From NCBI RefSeq assembly GCF_000143415.4, contig NW_003314491.1, positions 1 through 26,397 on the forward strand: DNA of 26,397 bases, in the 5' to 3' direction. Origin of the DNA: Selaginella moellendorffii. Lineage: Eukaryota; Streptophyta; Lycopodiopsida; Selaginellales; Selaginellaceae. The notes below the pieces were generated by a model. That model saw nothing but the letters and a program-made list of their open reading frames with translations, did no database searches and was not told the DNA's origin. Made by a program: the position numbers and the translations under genes. Below, piece after piece: positions 8,557 to 18,791 of this stretch. The first letter of the stretch is position 1, and each line of letters opens with the position of its first letter.

Positions 8557-10968
8557 ATGGTCTCGACAGTTGCTTGTTGCAAGAGGAGCTGCTGTCAACA
8601 TGCTGATTGGGATGCTATTGAAGAGGAGAGAGCAAGATACAAAACATTGTCCTGGAATGCAGCTCGCAATTTTGTGTATGAGGCATTACGGTCATCTGTT
8701 GATGCTTCAGAACATCAGGTGGGGGGCATGGTCTTCCAGAGGGGTTTGGTCTGCATGAAGGCATGGAGAATCATTTATGGAGTCCCTCGAACCACATTCT
8801 ACAGAATCAAAACTGAGTTCGAGGAACAAAGGGTTCAACAGGCAGTCCATGGGAACGACGGTACGCACAAAACCAGGGGTCATGTTGTATATGGAGAGGC
8901 AATCTTCAAGAGGTTTGTCGAGACATGTAGCGAGCAGCAACCACATAAAACCCGCCTCTTGGAAGATGGAACACGAGACACCCAACGAGTTCTCCCTTCC
9001 ATGTATACCAAGGGGGCCATATTGGAAGATGTGAATCGGGAACTCCAGAGTAATGGCTACAGGAAGCTGAGCCAATCTAGATTTAGTAGATTGTGGAGCA
9101 ACAGGTTCAGGGATGTGAGTATAGGAAAGTACTCCAGCTTTTCAAAGTGTGACGAGTGCACTGCTATCAAAATGGCTTTGTCGAAGAATTCTTGCAGCGC
9201 TCAAGAGCGAGAGACGTTGGTTAGAAGGCGGCTCGACCACAACATCGAGCAGAGAAGCTGCAGGACTGCATATTATCATAACAGGATTCTCTCCATGGAG
9301 AGACCTGACTCTTACCTCTGCATCATCCACGACAAAATGGACCAGAAAAAGACGTGCTTACCTCGACTCAATCCTGCCCCCAAGGCAATCTCTTCATCCA
9401 TGCAGCTGCCTCTGTCTCTGTTTGGCATAATCGCTCATGGGCATGGTGCCTAGAACTATGGGAACTTCTTTGTACCTCTATGGGGTGGCAGGGGTGCAAA
9501 CATGATGATTGCGTCCCTAGCAAAACACTTAAGGTCTCTGCAAAGTGCGCAGACTAAGCTAAACGGCCAACCCTTGCATAAGGCCCTTGTCGATCAAACC
9601 CCATACAGGGTTCAGCTGGAGGAGGAGCAAAGGCTTGCAGTATCGCGTGGGGCCCCATGCCATCCCAGTGAATATGTTGGCCGTCAGATTGTAGGGTTAT
9701 CACGTGAGGCCTCATGCCATTCCGACGAGGCTGGTCGCCCGGTGAATGCACAGCCTCATCCAAACGAAGCAGAATCTCAAGGAAGTTCTTGCGGCCGATG
9801 TGGCCTTCCACCCCATCTTCTGCTCCAAACAGACAATGCTGGCAGTGAGAACAAAAACATGTACGTCTTCGCGTACTTGGCAATGCTTGTTGCCAAAGGC
9901 ATATTTGAAAAGGTTACACTTGGCTTTCTCATGGTTGGGCACACTCATGAAGACGTCGATGCCATGTTCAGTCACCTGGCAGAGTCCCTCCGGCGATCCA
10001 ATGTCCTCACCCTCCCACAACTCTACGATGAATTCCAAAATTGCATCAAAGGCACTGTTGAAGCTGCACTTCTGACAGAGGTTCCAGACTTTAAGGGGTT
10101 TGTAAAAGGCTACATCAGGGACGGATCCGAAACGCTGATTGGCCACTCCAAGCCTCTTCAGTTTCATTTCAGCATGTGTGACGGTGCTCCAGTGATGAGG
10201 TACAAGATGAGAGAATGGGACACAGTGTGGCTGCCAGTGGACGGCATTGATCTCTTGAAGAGAGATCCCATAACTGGGGAACCTATGATTCCTCAGGGTT
10301 CCCCACGGCAGATGCACCCAGATGGACTCAAAGACCAGGAAAGTATAGTGGCCGGGATTAGACAGCATATTGCCTTCTGGAAGAGGGGGTTGGTGTTTGG
10401 TGGAGAATCCTATTTTCAGAGGTGCAAGCCTTTGCTCGAATACTGGGAGAAGATTATATCTGCTATCCAAAATGGGCCGGTTGTATATGAAGAATTGGAA
10501 GAGTCCTTTTGGCCAGAACCCAGAGCACCAGATAGTAGCGGAACAATGTCGTCTGGAAATGCAGTGACAGATAACAATGTTGAGGATCACTATTGTGGGC
10601 CGAGGAACAAGAAGCCGGATTCAGCATTCAATCCAGTACAGGTCTGCAAAGGAATGGTCGTGCTTGTCAGACCCAGTAATAAAAAACAAATGATATGGGT
10701 GGGGCGCTGCATCACTGATGCAGAGGAGGACGCGGAAACTAACTCCTTCAATGTAACTGTGGAGTGGTTCAAGCCAAGTTCCGGATATACGAAGGATTGC
10801 CTAGAAAAGAGATGGGTGCTGAATCCAAGGGATCCCAGCATGAGCATATCGGTGGATAATGTTGTGCATGGTTGGATGCGGAAGCAGAGTACCACCATCA
10901 CCTTGCCAGACCATGCAAGAGATGCAGCAAGAGCATTCATAACCCGGGTTCAAGGTGAGATTCATTAA
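8557..10968 (+). pseudogene. Catalytic and C-terminal part of the transposase-like protein
   Basis: This frame covers 803 codons and has one internal stop, TAG at 9451-9453, between AHGHGA and NYGNFF. The family normally carries an aromatic residue near this place, so Tyr to stop is likely. The order of blocks is: Cys/His-rich start; WRIIYGVPRTTFY; a possible zinc-binding KCDECTAIK; IIHDKMDQ with its Asp at 9331; GHG; an insert of about 65 residues holding two palindromes (9642-9721); LQTDN with its Asp at 9832; GHTHEDVDAMF; then a C-terminal region at about 10640-10900 (MIWVGRC, VTVEWFKP) resembling small beta-barrel reader modules. The three Asp-bearing blocks suggest an RNase H-like nuclease/transposase. 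No homology search was possible. Confidence 0.7.
9642..9721. repeat. Two palindrome copies inside the transposase-like ORF
   Basis: A variant with core GTGGGGCCCCATGCC lies at 9642-9663 and a typical copy at 9699-9721. They sit in a span bounded by GT at 9640 and AG at 9729 whose length (90 nt) is a multiple of three. The span could be a retained or unspliced intron. The inner 39 nt (9691-9729) closely resembles the 38-nt intron at 20560-20597. Confidence 0.6.
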
Positions 10969-11006
10969 TATTCCTTTACTAAGTTTCTAATGTATTTTAT
11001 TTCAAG
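10955..11006 (+). other. Probable 52-nt last intron of the transposase-like gene
   Basis: CAAG|GTGAGA is the donor and TTTCAAG|GTG the acceptor, with a TACTAA-like branch sequence inside. Splicing gives an acidic tail (GEQSESESEEA) and a stop at 11039-11041, instead of a stop at 10968. The length matches introns of the other gene. Confidence 0.5.
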
Positions 11007-11111
11007 GTGAACAATCCGAATCTGAATCAGAGGAGGCCTGATATAGTGTGTGAGGTAAAACAAAGATGATGTGACATATGCATTTACCAATCACACGTGC
11101 ATAAATCTAAT

Positions 11112-11133
11112 AATATGGCGTGTGGCCCATATT
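11112..11133. repeat. Diverged palindrome copy
   Basis: AATATGGCGTG paired with CCCATATT. It is a shortened relative of the 24-bp palindrome, just downstream of gene 1. Confidence 0.5.
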
Positions 11134-11257
11134 AATGGCACATAAACCCATATTGTGGGCTTACGTACTTTATGTACCATCATTCCCTTGCAGCGTGTGT
11201 GTTGGTTTCCTTTTATAACACAACGAACTCCATATTTTAGGGTGAAGAGCGTTCTCA

Positions 11258-11514
11258 TGGCAAGCACAAAATCTGTAAGTGAGGCAGAAAAGGAAACGGA
11301 GAAGGAGATAGGTGAAGATGTAGAATATATAAGTCTTCCAAACTCCCCGTACTATACTCCAGGTGATCATTTTTCTGAACAAACGGCAACATTAACAACT
11401 ATCGAGAACGCCCCAGTAACGTCAGAGACAACAATCCAAAGCAAAATAACTGACCCGGAGAAGGATGATAGTACCGCTAAGAGTACCAAAAAGGAGGTGT
11501 CCACTAGCGCTTAG
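11258..11514 (+). CDS. Small acidic, Thr/Ser/Lys-rich hypothetical ORF
   Basis: About 85 codons from the ATG at 11258, rich in Glu, Lys, Thr and Ser, with no recognisable domain. A pyrimidine-rich AG ends at 11194 and another at 11239, so it may be a 3' exon rather than a separate gene. Its acidic composition resembles the tail at 11007-11041, but I found no splice that joins them in frame. It may also be a chance ORF. Confidence 0.3.
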
Positions 11515-11520
11515 GCTTAT

Positions 11521-11544
11521 AATGGCGTGTGCCCTCATGCCATT
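11521..11544. repeat. 24-bp palindrome copy
   Basis: It starts AATGGCGTGTGC and ends CCTCATGCCATT, seven bases after the stop of the small ORF. A more decayed copy lies at 11610-11633. Confidence 0.8.
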
Positions 11545-11609
11545 TACTTGATCACCAAATACCTTTTTCCCTTTACACTAGTATATCTTAATACCGGTCT
11601 GAGAAATAG

Positions 11610-11633
11610 AATGGCATGTGCCCTCAGGCCTTT
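11610..11633. repeat. Decayed palindrome copy
   Basis: AATGGCATGTGC is kept on the left, while the right arm has changed to CCTCAGGCCTTT. Confidence 0.6.
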
Positions 11634-13304
11634 TACTAAATCACCTTTGAAAGAAATGCAAGCCTCTATGTTGTAAAAAAAAGGTACTAAAGAAATTCCT
11701 TAATAATATGAATGTTATTTAGTTTCATGAAAATACACTAAGGGTGGTCAAATGAGTTAAATGACTTCTCCAGACTAGCAATGCCTCTTGCTACACCTTC
11801 ACAATTAGATTTGTTAGAAAAAGATAACATTGAATAATATCTAAATGTTCTCACCATTAAGTGATATGTCTGGCTAATAGGAATGACGTTCATCTTGGAA
11901 AGCTCACCACACGCTCAATGAACAAACAAATAGTGTGTGCGCGCATGCCATCGCTCTTCTTTAGCTTCAGATTCGGCTTGTTCACCTTGACAATGAGATT
12001 TATTATACAACCAGATGGACTCAGTCTGGACATAAAGTCACCGCGCTAGTCACCATGCCCCAGATATGTCTAGCCCCTGGACAAAAAACATATAATTTCA
12101 CGTCATTTTCAAATACTTGAAAATTTGTACCTAGTCCCATTTTACTGAATAAATCCCACTTTAATGAAATAGAGCTTGGATAAAGATAATTAAATTGGAT
12201 AGAATTTGGTATTGACATAGAAAAGTGGCTATTGCACTTTTTTAGAAATGTGATTTTGTGCCTTTCTTCTATAATATTATGCTTGGTGGTAAGTAACACT
12301 TTACATTTCATTAAATTTTATGAGAGTAGTGAGTTATCACTAATTGTTATGAATGTGATTATGAGTATCAAAAGTTACCTCTCAATTAGTCTTTTCAAAT
12401 ATTCTTTCCTTACTTTCACAATGGCAGAAGATCAGTATTACTATTTCCTTTTTCAGCCCCTCTTGTTTAAGTGTTAGTAAATTGCACTTAGCATCTAAAC
12501 TTAGTCAAATGAACATAAGGTAGAAACTCCTATGTGTTTCTTGTTGAGCATACTTTGTTTGACTTTTAATTCTCTTTTGCTCAATCTTGCACTAGTTTGA
12601 CAACATTTCATATGTATTAAGACTAATCCCTAAATGATAGTTTATTGTGTCTGCCAAACTCCCTTGTGTTGGTCCTGTCTAGTCCTATTGACTATTTATA
12701 GAAAGTGTCTAGATTTGCTAGTTTGGCATATTTACGGAATATAGAGATTGTTCTAAACATGATGGTGTTATTCTTGGGTCTAAATTTGCAATTTAGAGCC
12801 ATTTTATATTTAGTAAATTTCATGATTATCCTAGAAATTAACTCCTAGTAATAAAGGTGAAAGCTCAAAGTATGCATTCCTCAAGGTTCTATATAAGGCC
12901 ATATAATTATTTGAAAGGAAAAAAAAAAAAACTGTTGACGTAAGCTTGTTGTATATAAAAAAGAGACTTGGTTTTTTTCTAAAATACATTCTTAAGAGGT
13001 TTGTCATAGCATATTGTATAGAATTTATGGATCTTTACTCACACTCTTATTCAAAGAAAGGGAAATATATACAAATGTTTGTGGGTTCTAATGCTAGTAA
13101 TTTTAACTTTTGCAACCTTTCTTTCAGGGTTTAAAAGTTAAAAGATGCAATAATTATCCCATTGCATAGCATAACTAAACCACACAATAGAAAGAAATAA
13201 AAGAGAGTGAAGATAATGACCATGAGTTAGAGATAAATACAATGATAGAGGGTGCAACAAATTGGGTGAAAAAGAATGTTTTCTTTCTTATTTAAAAAAA
13301 TTGC
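11634..13304. other. AT-rich region without a recognised gene
   Basis: Only short ORFs interrupted by stops are present, none resembling a known protein. There is an A-run near 12919. From about 12155 the left arm of an inverted repeat appears (partner at 17483-17510). Bases near 12200 (TTTGGTATTG) weakly resemble the primer-binding region at 2353-2362, so part of this may be old retroelement sequence. Confidence 0.5.
12155..12181 (+). repeat. Left arm of a 27-bp inverted repeat
   Basis: CCCACTTTAATGAAATAGAG and the next seven bases recur inverted at 17484-17510 with two mismatches. The arms bracket the decayed retroelement block, 5.36 kb apart. No clear target duplication is visible outside them. 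Confidence 0.6.
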
Positions 13305-16300
13305 AATTCTGTGACTTTCAAGAAATACCCTATATGTTTTTAGTTTATAACCTATTAGCATCCACCATATAATGGTTCCTTGCCTAACTTATAATTTGGA
13401 TTCTATCCAATATTTCCATAGCTTATTTTTAGCCATTAGTTTTTTGCTTTTATCCTTTGATTGTTGCACTAAGTAACATAGGATCATTACTTTCATCCTT
13501 GAGGTATCTTTTTGGTTCCGTAGCAAAAGCTCTACTTTGCCAAGTCTAAGGGGTGTTCACCCTTAGTAAATCTATTTAGCATTTTTTGTTGTGGGTTTTA
13601 TTTATGCCTTAACCTTGCGACCCTTCCATGGGTCCTTCTTTAGAAATTACTTTTTTGGACTCACAATACCATTGCATTGTTATAGTTTATTATTTTAGGT
13701 GTCTTTCCCTCTTGGTCACTTTGACTAAGTTATACCACACCATTTGTTCAAATCACTACCTTAAACAAAGAATACCATTCCTTAACCCACTAAAGAGTTT
13801 TTCCTTGATTATCAATCATAAAATCATTTAGTGATCCCACATAAACATCTAAATGGGTTTACCAATAGATATTAAGTCTACCAAACTTTTAAATTGTTGA
13901 CCATAACCCCGGGGGCATCCCCCACACTTAGCACAAGCCAAGGGTTGATAACAATTGAGATTTTGTATCCCCATCTCATTCACAAAGTCTTTAATGCCAC
14001 TTACACACCAAGTATTTTAATTGTGCATCATGACTTTGGGGTATCCCCCTGTTTGGCGGTGTACCTAAGCCAGCCTCCTTATTGAGAGTCTATGACCACC
14101 GAAAAATGAGTGTCCTCATATTCTAAACTATCACCAAGCCTTAGTAAGTTAAGACTTAAACCCAAGCATTAGAGGGTTGGGACTCAAACCTAACTTTTGT
14201 ATATACATTTATAGATGGCATCACCCAGAATGCCTAGCATGATTCCCCACGCTAATGCACCAACTTATACCCAAAATGTATTACGGATCATAGTTTAGGA
14301 ATCTAGTTTCTACAAACTTCCAAATCCTTTCACTTGACAAGTTAGTTGATCAGCCTATGATCATGCATGGACTCCTCCATACTTGGCTCTATAGAACACC
14401 CTTTTTTTCAGGTCAATTAGGGTTTTTGTTCTTCTTGCTTCTATTAGTATAACATGGTTTTATACATAAGTGTGAAAGTCTTTAAACATCAATTTTTGTT
14501 CAAAGCCATCTTTTTGACACTTGGGAATTATTTCCCCAACCTTGATAGCCTAAGCTTCAAGGCCATACTTCTGCTATGCCACTTTGATTTCACATATTTT
14601 TATAAATCATTTACACTTGTCTTTCTAGATGCTAACATATCTAGAATTGTTGTTGGGAATATTGAAGGGACTTTATCTAATAGTTTGCTAAAACCTCTCA
14701 TTTCACAAATTTCTTAACTATCATATAGTTTAACATTGACTATTTTATACTTTAAACTCTCTATGGCACCATAGTTAATACTAACAACATTTTCAATAAA
14801 TATGTATATACATTCCTCATGTCCCAATGGGATTAATACAAAAATTGGGCATATCGCCCTCTCAATGGGTTAGTCTACATGAACCTCTTATGTTGCAACT
14901 AAATCTAGTTTTGGATTAGAAGTAGATGTGGTCGTCTCCTTTAGATCATGTCGATGCCTAAGTCTTCCCCTCAAGCCAAACATAGAACAAAGTCTAGGGG
15001 GTGGCACTGCCAGCAGATCTTGCCACTTACCATTTTGCCTAAACACAGGAGCCACATGATTCTCCAGTCCTTTAATTGTCTCAGTTTTGCCCACTCTTTC
15101 AGGATGGCATAATGAAGATGCACTGTTGCAAGAGTGAGTCTTCACCATAATGCAATTGTCAAGGATATCTTCACTTATTGCCTGTTGAAGTGACAATGAT
15201 TATGTGCCTCCCAAAGTGCTTACACTCTTGTCGCTCTCCAAATAGACCAGCACTCATGGTCAATTGCCTCCTAGACTGACATCCTGACTTCAACCTCTAT
15301 TATCCCACTTGACTCACATACTCTATCCATGTCATCCTCAACACCAAATACATTTCCAAGTTAGACTAGTGGTTAGACCTCTAACTCCCTCAAACCAATG
15401 GAGAATATCTCTACTCTGAACTTTTAACTCTGGAATATCTCCTAATTCCTGTGTCACTTTGAGAATCTGTCACCATACCTCTCTTGCCATATCACATTCC
15501 CATAGAGCATATCGCATTGTCTCTAGTTCACCACACTCCTTGCATCTTTGGCATGCTTCCTTTTAAAACTGCTATCCCCTTGTTTGCCATTAACCAAGAG
15601 GTGGCCTTGACTTTCTCTTGTACCAATGCAAATGTGTTGTCCACCACCTGGTTTGCTTTGACTCCTTGCTTGATCCATTTTTTCCAAAGCTTGGCGATCT
15701 CCCCTTGAGCCTCCTCCTTGCTAGTTAAGAGACCATCCCACACTTCCTTGACTTCAAACGAGAAGAAGCTCCTCACTCCCCATTTCCATGTTGTTAGGTC
15801 TCAATCCAGATCTTCAATGAACTACTATCGCCACAACCTAAAAATGTCATCCCCCTTTAGAGAGGCCTTCGATTGAACCACCACCAAATGCTTTGAAGCT
15901 TGTTGTACTACTTGAATCTGGCCCTTAACTTCGCCATCTGTCACCATCAGCATGGTCTGTTCATCTTCTGCTAGCAATAGTATATTGCCTCTTGTGACCC
16001 TAAAAGGACAACCGACATTCTATTCAGGAGACACAACAAACCATACCTCTATATTGCCATCCTCTAAAGCTGGTGTTGGGGCTATAAACACCTGTGTCCA
16101 AGCTCCTAGACTAACTTGTTCCCTATCTAGCTCCACGTCCTATTGCACAGCCACAAAGTCTCTAGGTTTGAGACATCACCTAGGCTAGAGTTGCCCCTTC
16201 TTCGCCTCACTCACTACTTTGATGATGCGAAGAAGGTCGAGGTGAACCTTCCTCTACCATCTTGGGTTGAAGACTTGCATATGCCGTGTAATCTTCCTCA

Positions 16301-17490
16301 CATCCTTGTCTAGCACTCCCACTAGTTGCTTGAGGGTTTGGAAGCTTCCTCCATGCAGCTTTCTCCAAATGGTGTAATGATCTTCTCTACTCAATGTCTT
16401 GTCATCCACTTTGAAGAGATTGTTGAAGAATAAGGGCTGGGGTAGCAACATTTTTTAGCACCACTTGATTCTCTACTCTCAACTTCCATAATTACCTTTA
16501 GTTACACCTTTCGATTCTTATAGTTTGGTTCTATTCCTTTATTATTTGCTTTGGGCATTATACATTCCTTTCCATTATTCTCTTCTAGGTTATGAGGGTA
16601 GCTTTGCACTTTTCACCATGCCCTAATAAGTATTTTTAGAGATGAATTTACTCATTATTCTTTAGAAATTTAGTCCTTTAGGCTTTATCTAGTGCCTTTA
16701 TAATACTTTATCACTACCTCCTTAGTATTTTAAAGTGCTTATATGTTGCAATGATGGATTTCCCAGGTAATGAATATTTTCTATTATGACACTGACCCAT
16801 TATATTGCAACATAAGCACATTATCCCTTATGGGACATGACTAACTTTCTTTTTATCCTATTAAGAAGTATCAGAAAGTTAGCTCTCTATTTCAATCATT
16901 TACTCAAACTTTTATTCTAGTTGCCTTATAATTATCATATTCTACAATTCATTATCAATGTTTCCACACCTCATCTATATTTGGTATACACATTTGAATC
17001 CCATGCTTACCAGCTTAGGATATACCAATCCCATTTTTATTAGGGTTTCTTTGGAAAGGGGTTCTTATGAACCAACCAACTTGACCTCAAAGCATTATCC
17101 TTTGAGACATTTTGTGTCTTCACACCATTGGCTCTATAAACCTATCCTCACCACACATCCCACTTGTGTCTAGATATTTGCCCAGACCAAAGCAATCACT
17201 TCTTATGCCAATTATCAATTAACACTGCTTCATAGTATTTATACACAACTCTTTGCTGAAGTTACTTTTTTCCACAAACACTTTTTCACAACTTTAGTAT
17301 GGTGTTTTTCACCATCAATAAGATACCCACTATTCTTATACTTGGAACTCATGATCCTCCCAATCTTTCACTAGATATAACACATCTCCATCTAAATGGG
17401 ATGCCTCCAAGCTTTTGTGACCATCCCTTGATTCTAAAAAGACATCTAAAGTTTGGATTTTGTGTAAGTAACTAAATTTTCCATTCAAGC
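13305..17490 (-). mobile_element. Old inverted copy of the same retroelement family, decayed
   Basis: The reverse complement aligns by eye to the interior of the 664-8264 element: 13305-13500 to about 5630-5840; 13540-13630 to about 5500-5610; 14160-14290 to about 4830-4940 (including the tRNA-like boxes); 14700-14770 to about 4285-4350; 16454-16530 to about 4190-4270; 17140-17215 to about 3280-3360. At 17462-17484 it reaches the LTR end (GAATGGAAAATTTAGTTACTTAC). The equivalent of about 2352-3085 is deleted. Many differences look like C-to-T decay, as in old methylated repeats. Confidence 0.7.
14785..16455 (-). mobile_element. LINE (non-LTR retrotransposon) 3' fragment nested in the old copy
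   Basis: This segment interrupts the homology between the inverted copy and the LTR element (positions equivalent to about 4245-4285). On the minus strand, across a frameshift, it reads WLMANKGIAVLK then CQRCKECGELETMRYALWEC followed by DMAREVW. That is the typical pattern of the zinc-binding zf-RVT region at the 3' end of plant LINE ORF2. The rest is broken by stops and frameshifts. Reverse transcriptase itself is absent, consistent with the usual 5' truncation. Confidence 0.6.
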
Positions 17491-17510
17491 TCTATTTCGT
17501 TAAAGTGGGA
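17483..17510 (-). repeat. Right arm of the 27-bp inverted repeat
   Basis: It is the reverse complement of 12155-12181 with two mismatches, adjoining the LTR-end remnant of the decayed copy. Confidence 0.6.
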
Positions 17511-17871
17511 ATTGTCATTATCCCACTTGTAAAATAAGGTTTCCAAACCTTTATATAATATATAAATATAACAAAATTCAACTGCATTGAGGCACATGCC
17601 ATTTTATTTTAAACAAGGAAATGTCTACTCAATCACTTCTCCTCCCCCTGCCACTGCTTCACCTCTCTCTTCTCCTTGTCATCGTCGTCCAATTTCTTTC
17701 CATCCTTTTAATATTGGCTTAGTTGCTCCGAGTCTAGGTGGAGCCCAAGTCCCCATTCAATCTTTACTTTCCCCTTATTAATAAAACAACTTCGTAGACT
17801 TCCAATAACATGCTGTAACACTTCTAGTATAATGCAAATCCTCTCAAAGAATTGTCTTTTAATATTAATAC
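17511..17871. other. AT-rich spacer between the retroelement block and gene 2
   Basis: It includes a TATATAATATATAAATAT stretch near 17550-17570 and a CT-rich run at 17636-17690. No gene is recognisable. Confidence 0.5.
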
Positions 17872-17895
17872 AATGGCATGGAACCCCATGCCATA
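17872..17895. repeat. Palindrome copy in the 3' flank of gene 2
   Basis: AATGGCATGG arm, AA spacer, then CCCCATGCCAT. It lies 34 bases past the stop codon of the minus-strand gene, mirroring the copy after gene 1 at 11521. Confidence 0.75.
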
Positions 17896-17928
17896 ATAAG
17901 TTACATTTTTAAATAAATACATGCCATC

Positions 17929-18791
17929 TCAGACTGTTATTTTTTGCCTCCAACGCCTATACAATAATCTTGGAATTTCATCACTCTCCACACTATCAGG
18001 ATTTAAACCCAATAGTAATGCCATCTCTTCTCTAATACGTCCACGCTCATGTTCAGTGGTCGAAGAACCCATCCGGTTGAGCAGATTATGGAGATGCGGA
18101 TAGTGCTTGGCTAGACAATATACATGCCATAAATGATGACTGGTGTCTGTCCGATCAAATGGCTTCTGATATACCGTTCCATCTGCCATTTGGTTGATTT
18201 CTGCAGCCACCTCCTGGACTGGCCGGTTCTCTATCACCATCGCTTCAAGCCGTTTTGCAAGGTCCCCCAGAATATACGGTTTCTTCTCCCTAGTTTCCAT
18301 ACTGCAAGAGATGGGATGCACTGCATATGTGTGCGTGTTCGTTGCAGTTTTAATCGGCGAGTCATCGATGATGAAGATTTCACTTGACCTAGCAGTCCAA
18401 TTCATCACTATAGCCTCTGGCTTGACGAAGATGGGCTTGCTACCCCTCACATGGACCATAGTCAAGCAATCTTCCTGCGTTAGGAGAAAGTCAAATGGTA
18501 ATATTACTCGCGTTTGATCGTGCATCATCTGTACCAACGTTAATGCATTGTGGCGCATCATGGATGTCCAAACTCCTAATTGCAAATTGAACCCGGCCCT
18601 CTGTTTTAAGTGTCGCATAGTCATTATTAGATCCCGCAGTTTCTCCCGTGTGATTAATGTGAATCTGTCTCTTTTGACCAACTTGCGACCGCAGGCTTTG
18701 GAGGGTGTAGTGACATTCGAGGACGAGCCACGCTCATGGGAGAAAAGGACACCGTTCAGATCAAAAACGATACAGTACTTTCGCCGTGACT
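17929..18791 (-). CDS. FCP1/NIF-type phosphatase-like domain, C-terminal exon of gene 2
   Basis: KYCIVFDLNGVLFSH matches the plant FCP1/NIF subfamily with DLNG in place of the catalytic DxDGT/DxDET. Then come GVWTSM (the WTS block), FVKPEAIV (motif Lys) and EIFIIDDSP (the paired Asp of motif III). The nucleophile Asp (about 1403) is kept, but the second Asp is Asn, so catalytic activity may be low or altered. A short helical tail follows (GLNPDSVESDEIPRLLYRRW) with a TGA stop at 17929-17931. An upstream ATG at about 18813 lies inside the proposed intron and could start a stand-alone version. Confidence 0.75.

Larger units (their letters stand above)
294..11041 (+). pseudogene. RNase H-like transposase/integrase-like gene (DUF7869-type), disrupted
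   Basis: One reading frame runs from the ATG at 294 to 663, resumes at 8270 once the 7.6-kb LTR element and one target-site copy are removed, and continues to 10968. That is about 1,020 codons with only two in-frame stops (TGA 8554-8556, TAG 9451-9453). Readable motifs are a Cys-rich patch at 8578-8610, SKCDECTAIK near 9145, IIHDKMDQ at 9325-9348, GIIAHGHG just before the TAG, LLLQTDNAGSENKN at about 9820-9860 and VGHTHEDVD at 9937-9963. Spaced Asp residues in these blocks suggest a DDE/RNase H-type core. From memory this pattern belongs to the large eukaryotic family labelled DUF7869; I could not search. The TE insertion and stops make it a probable pseudogene here. A functional copy may exist elsewhere. 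Confidence 0.75.

Noticed and set aside
9446-9491. A 46-nt GT-AG intron that would remove the TAG at 9451
   Set aside because: Splicing shifts the frame into TGA codons, and the unspliced residues (NYGNFFVPLWGG) fit the protein family.
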